Shown: one piece after another, positions 24,204 to 33,907 of the stretch
Layout: each line of letters starts with the position of its first letter
How positions within the stretch are numbered: position 1 is the stretch's first letter
Notes under the pieces: model-generated
What the model was told of the DNA's origin: nothing
The model's input: the letters and a program-made list of their open reading frames with translations, nothing else
The model's database searches: none
Assembly (NCBI GenBank): GCA_022813625.1
Contig: JAKLMB010000031.1
Location: 186,001-250,000, forward strand
DNA from: Aaosphaeria pasadenensis
Taxonomy: Eukaryota; Ascomycota; Dothideomycetes; Pleosporales
Length of the DNA stretch: 64,000 nucleotides
Direction: 5' to 3'
Made by a program: the position numbers and the translations under genes

Positions 24204-24791
24204 ATGCTTGCCTCCGCCTCCGCCCTCAGCTTCATCGCCACCGGCTCCCACTTCCTCGTCTGGGCTTCCTCCCTCGTCGTTGTCGGCATCACCGCTTTCT
24301 TCCTCAACAACTACGCCCACGACTCCCACCTCACTTACGAGATGGTCATCTCCTCTGTCACCGCCGCCTTCTGGATCCCCAGCCTCTTCCTTCCCTTCCT
24401 CGCCAACGCCGCCGCCTACAAGAAATTCTACATCCCCCTTAACGGCGTCTTCTCTTACCTGTAAGCTCCTCTCCCCCGTACCATCACAGATTAAATAGTA
24501 CACTAACGCAAACACAACAGCTGGCTCACCGCCTTCGTCTTCGCCGCGCAGGACTACAACAAGGGTTCGTGCTGGGCCAACGCCCCCTCCGTCGGCCACT
24601 GCAGCCTCAAGCTCGCCAGCGAGTCCTTCATCTTCCTCGCCATGTTCTTCCACATCGTCGCCATGGTCGCCGAGACCGTCGCCTGGAGGCAGGCCGCTAA
24701 GTGCGAGGGTGGCTGCCCCGTTGGCGAGAAGAATGTCCGGGGTAGCGAGGACTCCGACGCTGCTGTTGCGCCTGCGCCTGCTACTGTTTAA
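24204..24791 (+). CDS. Four-helix MARVEL-like membrane protein
   Basis: An integral membrane protein of 175 residues from exons 24204-24460 and 24521-24791 (60-nt intron). Four hydrophobic helices lie at about residues 8-34, 46-67, 82-100 and 115-138. A loop between helices 3 and 4 carries cysteines (GSCWANAP...GHCSL), and a cytosolic tail ends in Ala/Pro. Overall shape and spacing match fungal MARVEL-domain (Nce102-like) proteins, which organise plasma-membrane domains. No residue signature pins the subfamily. Codon usage is strongly biased to C-ending codons, suggesting high expression, in line with the TATA box and CT-rich leader. Confidence 0.8.
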
Positions 24792-25897
24792 GTGGTTGGT
24801 TGTAAGGGGTTGAAGAAGCTGGGAGGTGTTTAGGGGGTGGATGGGTGGAAAAGAGGAGCAAGAGTGGTATGGTGGGAGGTGTAATGAGCAGCACGACGGA
24901 CTGACAAGTCGACTTCGGATCGGCTTTTTTTCTTCACACGACATCGCTACGACCTCTTAAACGAAAAGCAACGGCGCGGCGTCACACAATCGCTTCAAAC
25001 ATAATTCGGTCTTATTGGATCAATCGATTAATAATAACTAATGGTGGTGGTGGTAATATCAGACTGGGAAATGGAGATGAAAAGGAAGGTGACGCATGGA
25101 TTTCTTATACACATAGAAGGAATACTTTATAGATTGTAAATAACCTCGGGGTATCAGCTTCACGCTCGCTAGATATGAATACAAGACATACAGATATAAT
25201 TATGGGTTCTTGAATTGAAAACTCATCTCCACATTCTTCTAATTTGGTCACAATCCGTGGCTTATGTTTCAAAAATTGTTTTTCTGTTCCTTTTTTTCCG
25301 GTCGTCAGTATGAAAGAATATGTGGATTATTGGGCATTACTGACCATTGCTGTGGAGGATGCTTGGTGCTACTATTGTCCTTTAAGTGTTCCAATTTGAG
25401 ATGGTGTTTGACTTACTGGTTTGCCGATTTAGTAGTACATTCATGCTTTTTAATATTTTGTAATTGATTGTTAAGATAGACGGAAACAGTAGACACTATT
25501 TGTGGATGAAAGGGCACAGTGATGGATTGATATACTGACACTAAAAGTCACCCCGCTTGATGAGGTTGGGCGATAATTTATTGATTTATTAACGTACTTG
25601 TTCTGATTATAGCATGTCGAACGTGGATGCATGAATGATAAAATAAACGCCAGAACTTCGTGTTGCATATCTGTGTTTGTTTAATGGAGGTCATGAATCG
25701 GAATAGAGAGTGGTATATCGTGAAGTGCATTGAAACTCGAGAAAAAGAGGGTATCAGTTGTCGTGAGGTGAAAGTAGTCGAAAGGTGGTCTCCAGTGCGC
25801 CGATGCCCGAAAGACCAAAAAGACCAGAAAAGAAAAATAGTGTCAAATGCACTCAAGGAGGAAGCTTTCTGTTCCTCTTCATGGTTTAGAGAGAGGA
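24792..25897. other. Intergenic between convergent genes
   Basis: No coding signal. It contains the 3' UTRs of the convergent MARVEL-like and Yippee genes and T-rich, AT-biased sequence from about 25,000 to 25,650. Confidence 0.5.
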
Positions 25898-26614
25898 CTA
25901 CTCATCATCCCGAAAAGCGCGATTCTTTCGTCTCCTCCTTGCAAGTGCAGGGGTCCAAATACCAGCGAACAGATCCTCGCATTCGTCCTCGTCCTGGCTA
26001 TCGAACTCAATCTCTTCATCATTCTTCGACGTTGCGACAGTTCCATCCGTAGCCTCGTCCACTGCGCCATCCTCCCAATCCACGGATTTGACGATCCTTC
26101 TGGTCTCGAGAATGAACTTGCCGACCTTGTACTTTTGACTGTCCTCTTCAGCGTCAACGTACTTCCAGCCGATTACCGTTCCACAGGATTTGCAGCTGAT
26201 GTCCGAGACGGTGTGTGCACCGGTGACGAGTTGTCTCGGTACGGAGGAGTGCGTGTTGACGTTGGGCAAATCACCTACTCGCATGACCTCGTCTGCAATC
26301 GTGACTGTATTGTATGGATAAATGGCCGACGGTGGTGGTGGAGCAACTAGGTATGCACGCCCATGGCGACCAGTGAAGCCTTTTGAGATTATGGAAGACG
26401 TCGGGATGAGATCGGCTAAGCACTTCTGACAGCGGAGGTGCGAGGTAGGTAAATTAGAGCCCAGAAATGAGGGTTGAGAAGGAGAACTTGATGGGGAGTT
26501 TGGCTGTGAGCTTGTAGAAGTGGTTGTTGCTGATGAGCGACGGCGACGGAAGGGAATACTAGGTAGAAGGTACAATGGGAAAGGCATGGTTGGGACACCA
26601 TTAGAGCGCGGCAT
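25898..26614 (-). CDS. Yippee/Moh1-family zinc-binding protein
   Basis: Single-exon protein of 238 residues with a Yippee domain, a zinc-binding fold related to cereblon CULT and Mis18. Family members act in stress survival or proteasome targeting. The two CxxC knuckles are RCQKC and SCKSC, followed by the signature GWKYVDAEEDSQKYKVGKFI. The first 55 residues are basic and Ser-rich. About 75 residues separate the knuckles instead of the canonical spacing of roughly 50, owing to an insert with a PPPP run. I looked for an intron there, but only a poor GTTGCT donor fits. The C-terminus is acidic with a final basic patch (RRRRK). The start fits the first ATG after stops. Confidence 0.88.
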   Translation of the reverse strand: MPRSNGVPTMPFPLYLLPSIPFRRRRSSATTTSTSSQPNSPSSSPSQPSFLGSNLPTSHLRCQKCLADLIPTSSIISKGFTGRHGRAYLVAPPPPSAIYPYNTVTIADEVMRVGDLPNVNTHSSVPRQLVTGAHTVSDISCKSCGTVIGWKYVDAEEDSQKYKVGKFILETRRIVKSVDWEDGAVDEATDGTVATSKNDEEIEFDSQDEDECEDLFAGIWTPALARRRRKNRAFRDDE

Positions 26615-28005
26615 GTTGGTCGAGAGGTGGTGTTATTGAATAGCGGTAATGGATGCTGTAGAAGCAGAGTTGGGCAATTAATTATGTATGTACAGGCAGA
26701 TAGAGTATCGAGATTGATATTCGAACAAAGCGGTGGATTGCGATCGTGATGTTGATTTCAGTGTCAGGCTAGATGACAACTCAGAAAGTACGGATCGAGC
26801 GGGGTATAGATTTGGTTATCATGAGTTGTCAAGGTCATGCAAGGTACTCTAGGATCATTGGAGAGATGGAGATTGTTTGATGCAGGATGAAGCTGGACGA
26901 GGACTGAGTCGACCGACAACAGCCTGATAAGAGGCTAGTGTAGGTTATTAGTAGGTCAGGCAGTGAGAGAAAGGAATGTAAGAATGAGGCAGTGAAGAGT
27001 GAAGAGTGAAGAGGACGGAAGAGAAGAGTCATTGGATGAAGGTGAGACGTGAAACTGGCGCACGTGAGAGGGTGTGTGACGTAATGATTCGCTATTCGGT
27101 TTAGCGTCCTCGGTATCGTCCCATTATTGATATTACTGTGATAACGGCGCCCCAAGCGGAACCCAGCGGCTACTTTCTGCCAGTACTTACATCTTGAATT
27201 TGAACCTCTTATTGTAGCTGGTAAATAATTTATTATATATGGAAGTTATGTAAGATATTATGAGGTAGGAAACGGATGAGAGACTGGGTCATGATATATG
27301 TACGAGGGAATACGTTTCCCCACCTCGATAGGTTCCTATCGGTAGGTATGTATGTATGTACATAATCTGATCAAACAGCCATCAAGACACTGCTTCACTA
27401 CGCCCACGCCCATGCCCATACCACGAGGTGGCAGGTCCTCAATGGACCAGCTGTTTTGGAGGAAGATCGAACATGAAACAGATCAATGATTCAGCGAGAA
27501 ATTGAATGTAACTCTGCACTACGTTGACGAGAACATCAATAAGTACAAGCCTCGTCTTAGGCTGCATGGCTTGTTAACTGACAAAAACTGCGAACCTGCT
27601 TGAAACTCAAATTAGAACTCGATAGTGACGAGTAATAGTAGCATTTCATGGCCCAATTCCTCGCCAATTCCTCGACTCCGTCCTCCTACCTGCGAAGCAC
27701 TACCGCTCATCGTTCTGATAGCAGCACAAAGTCAGTGTTGTTGTTATACGAAGACCGAAAGCAAGGATAGGACAACTCTAATAGGAACTGAGAGGGAAGT
27801 TGGTGCTGTTCGTATACGGAGCAAACTCACTGACTCGGGGGTGCCATTGTCTAAAGAAGCAACCAAGCTACATTGGAATCTGTCAATATTCTATGGAAGT
27901 TTCTGATGCAGACATGGTAAAATACTGTGGGTTGTAGCTATGCTATGAATACGAACTCATTCTGGGCACTATGACACGCGCGCGGAACACCCACACTCTC
28001 AAATA
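26615..28005. other. Intergenic region downstream of the ankyrin gene
   Basis: No supported gene. A GTGAAGA tandem (about 26,994-27,010) and TATGTATG repeats (27,347-27,362) are present. The open frame at 27625-27906 shows no family resemblance. Confidence 0.45.
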
Positions 28006-30079
28006 CTATCTCTCTTCAAAATTCGTAATAATGCGATACCCCAGCCCAGTTACACTTCGAAGCTGCTCCACCACTTTGTCATGACCATTTGCGAAAGCTC
28101 TTGGAAGCGCTGTCAACCCAACATTATCTTTAGCGTTGACATCGATCCCGTCTTTTACGGAGAAGCTGATCCACCACTTTGTCATGACCATTTGCGAACG
28201 CTCTTGGAAGCGCTGTCAACCCAATATTATCTTTAGCGTTGACATCGATCCCGTCTTTACGGAGAAGCTGCTCCACTACCTTGTCATGACCATTTGCGAA
28301 AGCTTCATGAAGCGCTGTCAACCCAACAATATCTTTAGCGTTGACATCGATCCCGTCTTTACGGAGAAGCTGTTCCACCACCTTGTCATAGCCTTCTTTA
28401 GAAGCTTCATGAAGCGCTGTCCACCCAGTAGTATCTTTAGCGTTGACATCGATCCCGTCTTTACGGAGAAGCTGCTCCACCACCTTGTCATGGCCCTTGA
28501 TGGAGGCCGAATGAAGCGCTGTGAAGCCAAGACTGTTCTTAATGTTGGCATCAATCTCGCCTCTAAGGAGAAGCTGCTTCACCACCTTCTCAAGGCCCCT
28601 TTTAGAAGCTGTTTGAAGCGCTGTCATCCCAAAAGTATCTTTAGCGTTGACATTGATCCCATCTTTACGGAGAAGCTGCTCCACCACCTTGTCATGGCCC
28701 TTGATGGAGGCCGAATGAAGCGCTGTGAAGCCAAAATTGTTCTTAATGTTGGCATCAATCTCGCCTCTAAGGAGAAGCTGCTTCACCACCTTCTCATGCC
28801 CCTGTTTGGAAGCCAGATGAAGCGCTATTTCCCCTCCCCCTACTTTAGCGTCTAAGTCAACATCGTCTCTAAGGAGAAGCTTCTCTACTACCGCATCATG
28901 GCCCTTGTAGGAAGCCCAGTGAAGAGCTGTCCATCCATCCCTATCTTTACCGTTTATATTGGCCTTGCCTTTGAGGAGAAGCTGCTCCACCACCTTCTCA
29001 TGGCCCTTGATGGAGGCCGAATGAAGTGCGTCACGCCCAACCTTACCTTTAACATCAACCCCGCCCTTGAGAAGCCGCTTTACGGCCCGGAGATCGCCGT
29101 CTGAGCAAGCCTTGCAAAGTCTGACTTCGGGGTTACGTTTCTCACGCTCTCGTATCGCCTCTGCTTCTTTTTCTGCCTGCGCCTGGCTTCGTTCCAGCTC
29201 GGTGAGTATGATATCTGTTGTGATCGCTAGACCATTGATGGCATCGATCATTCGCTTCATGGTCGTCGTCGCTTGGATATCGTTAGAGCTTTTGTAGATG
29301 ATGTTGTGTTGCACTTCGGCCCAGGCTTGCGATACCACCGTTCCGACCTGAATCTCTACTCTCAGTGGGCCGAAAACCTTGGTCGAAGCCACAGCAGCCT
29401 CGATCGACTCCAGGTCCTTGGGCAGAGGCTGTTTCCATTCAACAACTACTTGCCATGATTTGTATCCGTAGTGCTCCCAATGGTGAACGTCCTGACCAGA
29501 GGATTGGCTGATCCACCGCCCTTTTCCATGCATCTGGATGTCCTGGTTTCTGCCATCGACAGCAGATCGCGTAGTATCGGTGACCGTGCCAAAGGTATGT
29601 GATACATTGAAGATTTCGTTGATCCGCTCTGCAACCTTGGCAACGTCGCCAGGAAAGAACAAACCAATACGCACGCCAGCAAGGTCTCCCAAATCAGGAT
29701 GTTCGTAGATGCCACGCCCTTGCTTGTTATATTCGCCCGAAGTTTCCTCATCGCTCATATCGATATCGTCCTGGTCGTCGCCGCTAAGGCGGAATTCCTC
29801 CGCGACGAAAAAGTCGCCATCGTCGTCGGTTCCAGCAACCCAGTTCGTGAATTCGGAGGTTTTCGCCATATCATTTAGCTTTGTCTCTAGCGAGTCGTAC
29901 CCCTTCGATCTGCTCTGTACTAAACCCTTGATCTTCATGCTCTTCAGCAATTCCTCGCATCTTTGCCTGGTGACTTCTGCAAAATGCTTGAATAGCTCTT
30001 GTGTCTCAGTCTTTCGATACTCCTCGAGAAACGCTATGACTTTCTGGTTGCATAGACTGGATTCAGTAGTTGAGACCAT
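28006..30079 (-). CDS. RelA/SpoT-like domain fused to ankyrin repeats, 3' frameshift
   Basis: A 649-residue protein is read from 30079 to 28130. Residues about 45-265 form a RelA/SpoT nucleotidyltransferase-like domain. SRSKGYDSLETK resembles the basic substrate loop, DLAGVRI carries the expected acidic residue (Asp132), YGYKSW follows, and VEIQVGTVVSQAWAEVQH carries the expected Glu242. The usual His after YGYKSW is Gln210 and the usual Arg before Thr247 is Gly246, so activity is uncertain. A short coiled segment (about 292-316) leads into ten ankyrin repeats of 34 residues (about 318-645), several almost identical. In the last repeat an extra T at 28153-28156, compared with the sister copies, shifts the frame and ends the protein early. 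The original frame stays open to 28006 with one more repeat. It is divergent from the HET gene. Confidence 0.85.
28030..29090 (-). repeat. Tandem 102-bp ankyrin-coding repeats
   Basis: DNA units of about 102 bp (34 codons) repeated ten to eleven times. The copies nearest the 3' end (28,030-28,500) are nearly identical at nucleotide level, for example the shared stretch around gcgttgacatcgatcccgtc at 28132, 28234, 28336 and 28438. Two alternating older unit types recur at 28,500-28,850. This implies recent duplication or gene conversion. Confidence 0.85.
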
Positions 30080-30795
30080 TGTAGAAAGCTGGCTGAGAAT
30101 AGGTCGAGAAAAACGGCGGTTTGATATATTTTGGCGGCGACAGTGGAATTAGCTCGGGATAGGTAGGGAGACTTCAACCGGATGCGGAACTGGTGCGCAG
30201 ATGGACTCCCAAGTTTAGAAGGGTTGGACGCGTTGGGTTATACTGGACAGACCTGTAGAAAGAAAGTAGCTGCAGGCACAAGGCTGAGTACTGAGGTTAG
30301 CGTGGCTGTGGAGAGGCTTTGCGTTGAGCGGTAACAGTTCCAATAAGATATCATATGGCCACTCCAAGACGGCAGCTGATTATTACAATACTCCATTACA
30401 ATGACCGGTGTGGTTGGGCTGGCAGCTCTGTAGCCTGAAGATTGGTTACCCTGCTTTTCGGGCTTCTGCAGCAACTGAACGCATCCGGGCGGAAAACTGT
30501 CCGTGGATCCAGGTGTAAGATGGGAAGCGCGTAACTACAGGTTTCCTGCATTTGCAGTTATTACCCCAGGCAGGAAAGGAAGCAGGCTGCAAGGCTGCAT
30601 CGCTAGCGCCTTCACGTGGCAGGCTGAACAAATGGTGAGGTTATTCTGAACCTCGAATAATTTCACTCCAACAAAAAACTAACCGGAGTTAACGTAGGTC
30701 CACCTAAACAAACTGTAAACTACGAAACAGTTAGCTCTGGTGCTAATAGCGGCAAATCGGTCCCACAGGCAATCCCCTCAAGCTGTAGCTCGCCC
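30080..30795. promoter_or_regulatory. Divergent promoter between RelA-ankyrin and HET genes
   Basis: 716 bp between the two start codons with no coding signal. Both genes must be controlled from here. I see no clear TATA box at a usual distance. Confidence 0.5.
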
Positions 30796-32757
30796 ATGGG
30801 GAAGGCCCAATACCAGTATCAACCATTGGAGAAAGATGACACTGTCAGAATACTCGCATTGGATCCCGGGAAGCAAGGGGATCCATTGAAAGGACAGCTG
30901 GAAGCCGTTCCCATCAACTCCACGGGAAACTACGAGGCATTGTCATACGTTTGGGCAGAACCAGGGCCACGAGACGGCGCATATGAGATCCTGATCCGCA
31001 ATGACAATGATGACGAAGCTCTACTGGCCCTTAGAGGGGGATCAATCGTTGCTGCCCTGCGTCAACTGCGTCTTCCGGACCGGCCACGTCGGATTTGGGC
31101 TGATCAGTGTTGTATAAACCAGGATGACCTGGTGGAAAGAAGCAAGCAGGTGCAGTTTATGAATAGGATCTATCGAGATGCGGCTCATGTCCTGATCTGG
31201 ATCGGACTAGATGCTGAAAAGCAGGCAGCTTCAGCTTTCTGTCTAGTTCGCGAGCTTAATGGGATTCTCAAAAGTCATTCCGCCGACCGCCCATCTCCAA
31301 TTTCAAGCGCACCGGACCTTGAAACACGTATCAGAGAGAACCAAAAGATTCTACGGGCCTTGACAGACCGCGCATGGGTAAGTTTCGAAAGAATACCCTC
31401 ACTGGCTCAACCCAGCTCGAGGGCGACCTGAAATCTAAAATTCAGACAGTTCAGACGCGGATGGATCGTACAGGAAATCGGGACCAGCACACCGGCAACG
31501 ATGCACTGGGGGGACGCCACGGTCGACTGGAACACGCTGGCTTGCGTATGTGAGAGACTGAAGAGCCGCCATCAGCTCCGCAGCGCGTTGGGTATCAGGA
31601 CGTCGGACATCTCCTTCTTGTATCGGAGGTTCATAGAGCCTGCTGAGAATACCCACCACGCGAACCGCTTCAACTTCGTCTATGAGCTCCAGCGCGCGCG
31701 TCATCTCCACTTCAGCGACGATAGGGACCGTGTTTTCGCGTTCCTTGGCCACTTTTCCGTCCGCTCGCTCCATCCTCTCGGCTGTGGACCAGTGTCAATC
31801 ACGGCTGACTATACAACAACAGTTGAGCAGTCGTACATCGATGTTGCGGTGCGAATATTGCGGGAAAGCCCCACGGCGGCTTGTATTATGTTGGCAGCAG
31901 TACAGCACCCCCGCTCTAGCCTCCCTTCCAGCCGAATCGAGTCAAACATGAGCTCGAAGGCATGGCTCAAGGACGAGCACAAGCTGCCATCCTGGGTGCC
32001 CGACTGGAGACAGTCCACTGGTATCATATTGGCGGAGCCAATCTGTCCACACTATGCCCACGGCGACTCGACCGCGAAGATCGAGATTCTGGAGAAGGAT
32101 GGTCTCGTGCTTCGAGTCCATGGCATGGAGATTGAAACAATTGAAGCTTGTTCTCAACTGTTAGTCTCTGAGGATTTCTACGGTAAGAAACCTGGTCAAC
32201 CGATACCGATGATAGAGCAGCTCTGGCATGACATTTGCCAAAAGGAGTGCTTCAATCTGGACGAAATGTATCTCAACGGCCAGACAGCCTTGTTCGCGTT
32301 CATGCAAACTCTCAGTAATGGTTGTGTGCAGGCCGCGGGACACAAGTCTCTGTCGCATCGGAAGGTCCCAGACCGTGTTTGGCTGCAGAAGGCAGCCAGA
32401 TATATTGTGGACACCCTTGGAGCGTCTGACAAGATATCAGCTGAGGTACGGAGGGCGGCTGAAGTCACCCAGTCCGAGAGTGACGATGGGAACTGGAGTC
32501 GATGGGCGACATCAGCTTCAGAGGGCCGCATCTTCGCGAGAACCGGGACGGGACGTTATGTCCTCGGGCCTGCAGCGTTGGAAGCAGGGGATGTGGTGTG
32601 TGTTCTGTTTGGTAGCAAGGTGCCGTTCTGCCTTCGGCCTATAGGCAAGCGTTACCTGCTCGTTGGTGAATGCTACGTTCACGGGCTGATGAAGGGAGAA
32701 GCGATAGATATGCTCGCTCAGAACGAAGTTTATGAGAAGGGATTTGACATATTTTAA
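30796..32757 (+). CDS. HET-domain (heterokaryon incompatibility) protein
   Basis: Member of the fungal HET family, whose domain can trigger incompatibility-type cell death when unlike strains fuse. The HET fold is distantly related to TIR domains. Exons 30796-31377 and 31450-32757 (72-nt intron) give 629 residues. The three HET blocks are visible: YEALSYVWAE (46-55), IWADQCCINQDDLVERSKQV with RIYRDAAHVLIWIG (100-137), and, across the intron junction, RAW joined to FRRGWIVQE (about 192-203). The C-terminal 350 residues have no repeat or NTPase, only the usual W-rich PSWVPDW block and a final GxRYVLGP/GD..CVLFG module common in such proteins. It ends 43 bp from the stop codon of the convergent NUDIX gene. 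Confidence 0.93.
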
Positions 32758-32800
32758 GCTAAATCGTTGTTGAAGGGCGTCGCGGGTTTCCTCGTCGCGC

Positions 32801-33403
32801 TTATTTCTTGTCTGCAACACTCTCGCGTAGCACCTCCTCCACCTTAATGCGGTCAAATGCTAAAAGCACTGTGTGCTCAACTTCCGCCCTCGTGAAATCT
32901 AAATCAATGCCATCGGCCTTCTTTGCCTTGACCTCAGACTCAGTGGCCCAGACAAACTGTTGGTGCTCCTTAGGATCCAGCTTCACCGCCAACGAAGAAA
33001 TCGCGCTATCCGTCCTTAGATGTACGACGAAATTGAATTGGCAGACCTTCTTCCCGTCACTGAGAGTAAAGAAATACGGATCGCCAACGAGCCCGCCAAT
33101 CCGAGCTGCGTGAAGGCCGGCCTCCTCCCGAAGCTCGCGAGCGGCGCCGTGCAGAATGGTCTCGTCTTCGTCGTCGCAAGCGCCACCCGGGGGTTCCCAT
33201 TTGTTAGGGGACGAGTCACTGGCAGCGCGCTGTAGGAGGAGAATACGGGGATTGGATGCAATTCTCGTGTCCAGCACAAGCGTGCTTGTCGCAATGTAGC
33301 CGAATGTCGCCGTTGGGCAAGCGGCAAGATATTGCTGTTTGGGAACAGCGAATTCTGCGATGGAGGGATGGTATTCGAAACTGTACGCTAGGGGCTCTGC
33401 CAT
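32801..33403 (-). CDS. NUDIX hydrolase
   Basis: Hydrolase of nucleoside-diphosphate-linked compounds; the substrate cannot be told from sequence. I chose the ATG at 33403 (MAEPLAYSF), giving 200 residues; the frame is open 11 codons further upstream. A beta-rich N-terminal half leads to KWEPPGG and the complete NUDIX box from Gly in GACDDEDE to the REL-EEAGL end. All box residues (G, E, RE, EE, G) are present, so it should bind divalent metal and be active. The C-terminal half ends with helices. It converges on the HET gene with 43 bp between stop codons. Confidence 0.93.
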   Translation of the reverse strand: MAEPLAYSFEYHPSIAEFAVPKQQYLAACPTATFGYIATSTLVLDTRIASNPRILLLQRAASDSSPNKWEPPGGACDDEDETILHGAARELREEAGLHAARIGGLVGDPYFFTLSDGKKVCQFNFVVHLRTDSAISSLAVKLDPKEHQQFVWATESEVKAKKADGIDLDFTRAEVEHTVLLAFDRIKVEEVLRESVADKK

Positions 33404-33907
33404 TCTGTGAAGTTGTGGAAGATGGCAGCTTTGCAAAAGTTGCCAAGCTTTGACTGTATGAAATGCAATTTTCTACAACTGCAAATCTGATTTAAAAATT
33501 GTGAGGGTCTCCTAGATAACTAAGTAGTGGGGTAGTAACTAGATTAATACTTATTGCGCAGTCCGAAACCCGGATTGCACAGTCCTCTAAGGCTTTACTG
33601 GAGCCTGGCACCCTGAATGCCTCTGCTTTCCTTGTCTTAGTGCCTTAAGCCCCCGAGGCAACACGAAGATTGGTTGAGAATGGAGGACGGGCGGGGTTTG
33701 AGCGAGGCGTTGCAGCTCGCATGGCTTCGCGACGAGCTCCCTAAACATCACCTACTTGACCGGGTCAGTTGTTTTTCGGGGTGACAGAACCGGCAACTTT
33801 GTTGACTAATTTAGATTGTATAACTATGATGTCGTCGTTGGTATTCTTCGTAAAAACCGAAATGCATGGGTATATATAGATGAAAAAGAGAATTCATATG
33901 AGGCGCG
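33404..33907. other. Intergenic between NUDIX start and REV1 stop
   Basis: About 500 bp without coding signal. It holds the NUDIX promoter and the REV1 3' UTR. Confidence 0.5.

Noticed and set aside
24156..24944. 262-codon minus-strand frame over the MARVEL-like gene
   Set aside because: Gly/Glu/Val-rich antisense shadow produced by codon bias of the real gene.
28136..28855. 239-codon plus-strand frame over the ankyrin array
   Set aside because: Its repeats are the reverse complement of the ankyrin units; no separate gene is implied.
28030..29090. CRISPR-like direct repeats
   Set aside because: Units are about 102 bp, contiguous without spacers, and encode ankyrin repeats.
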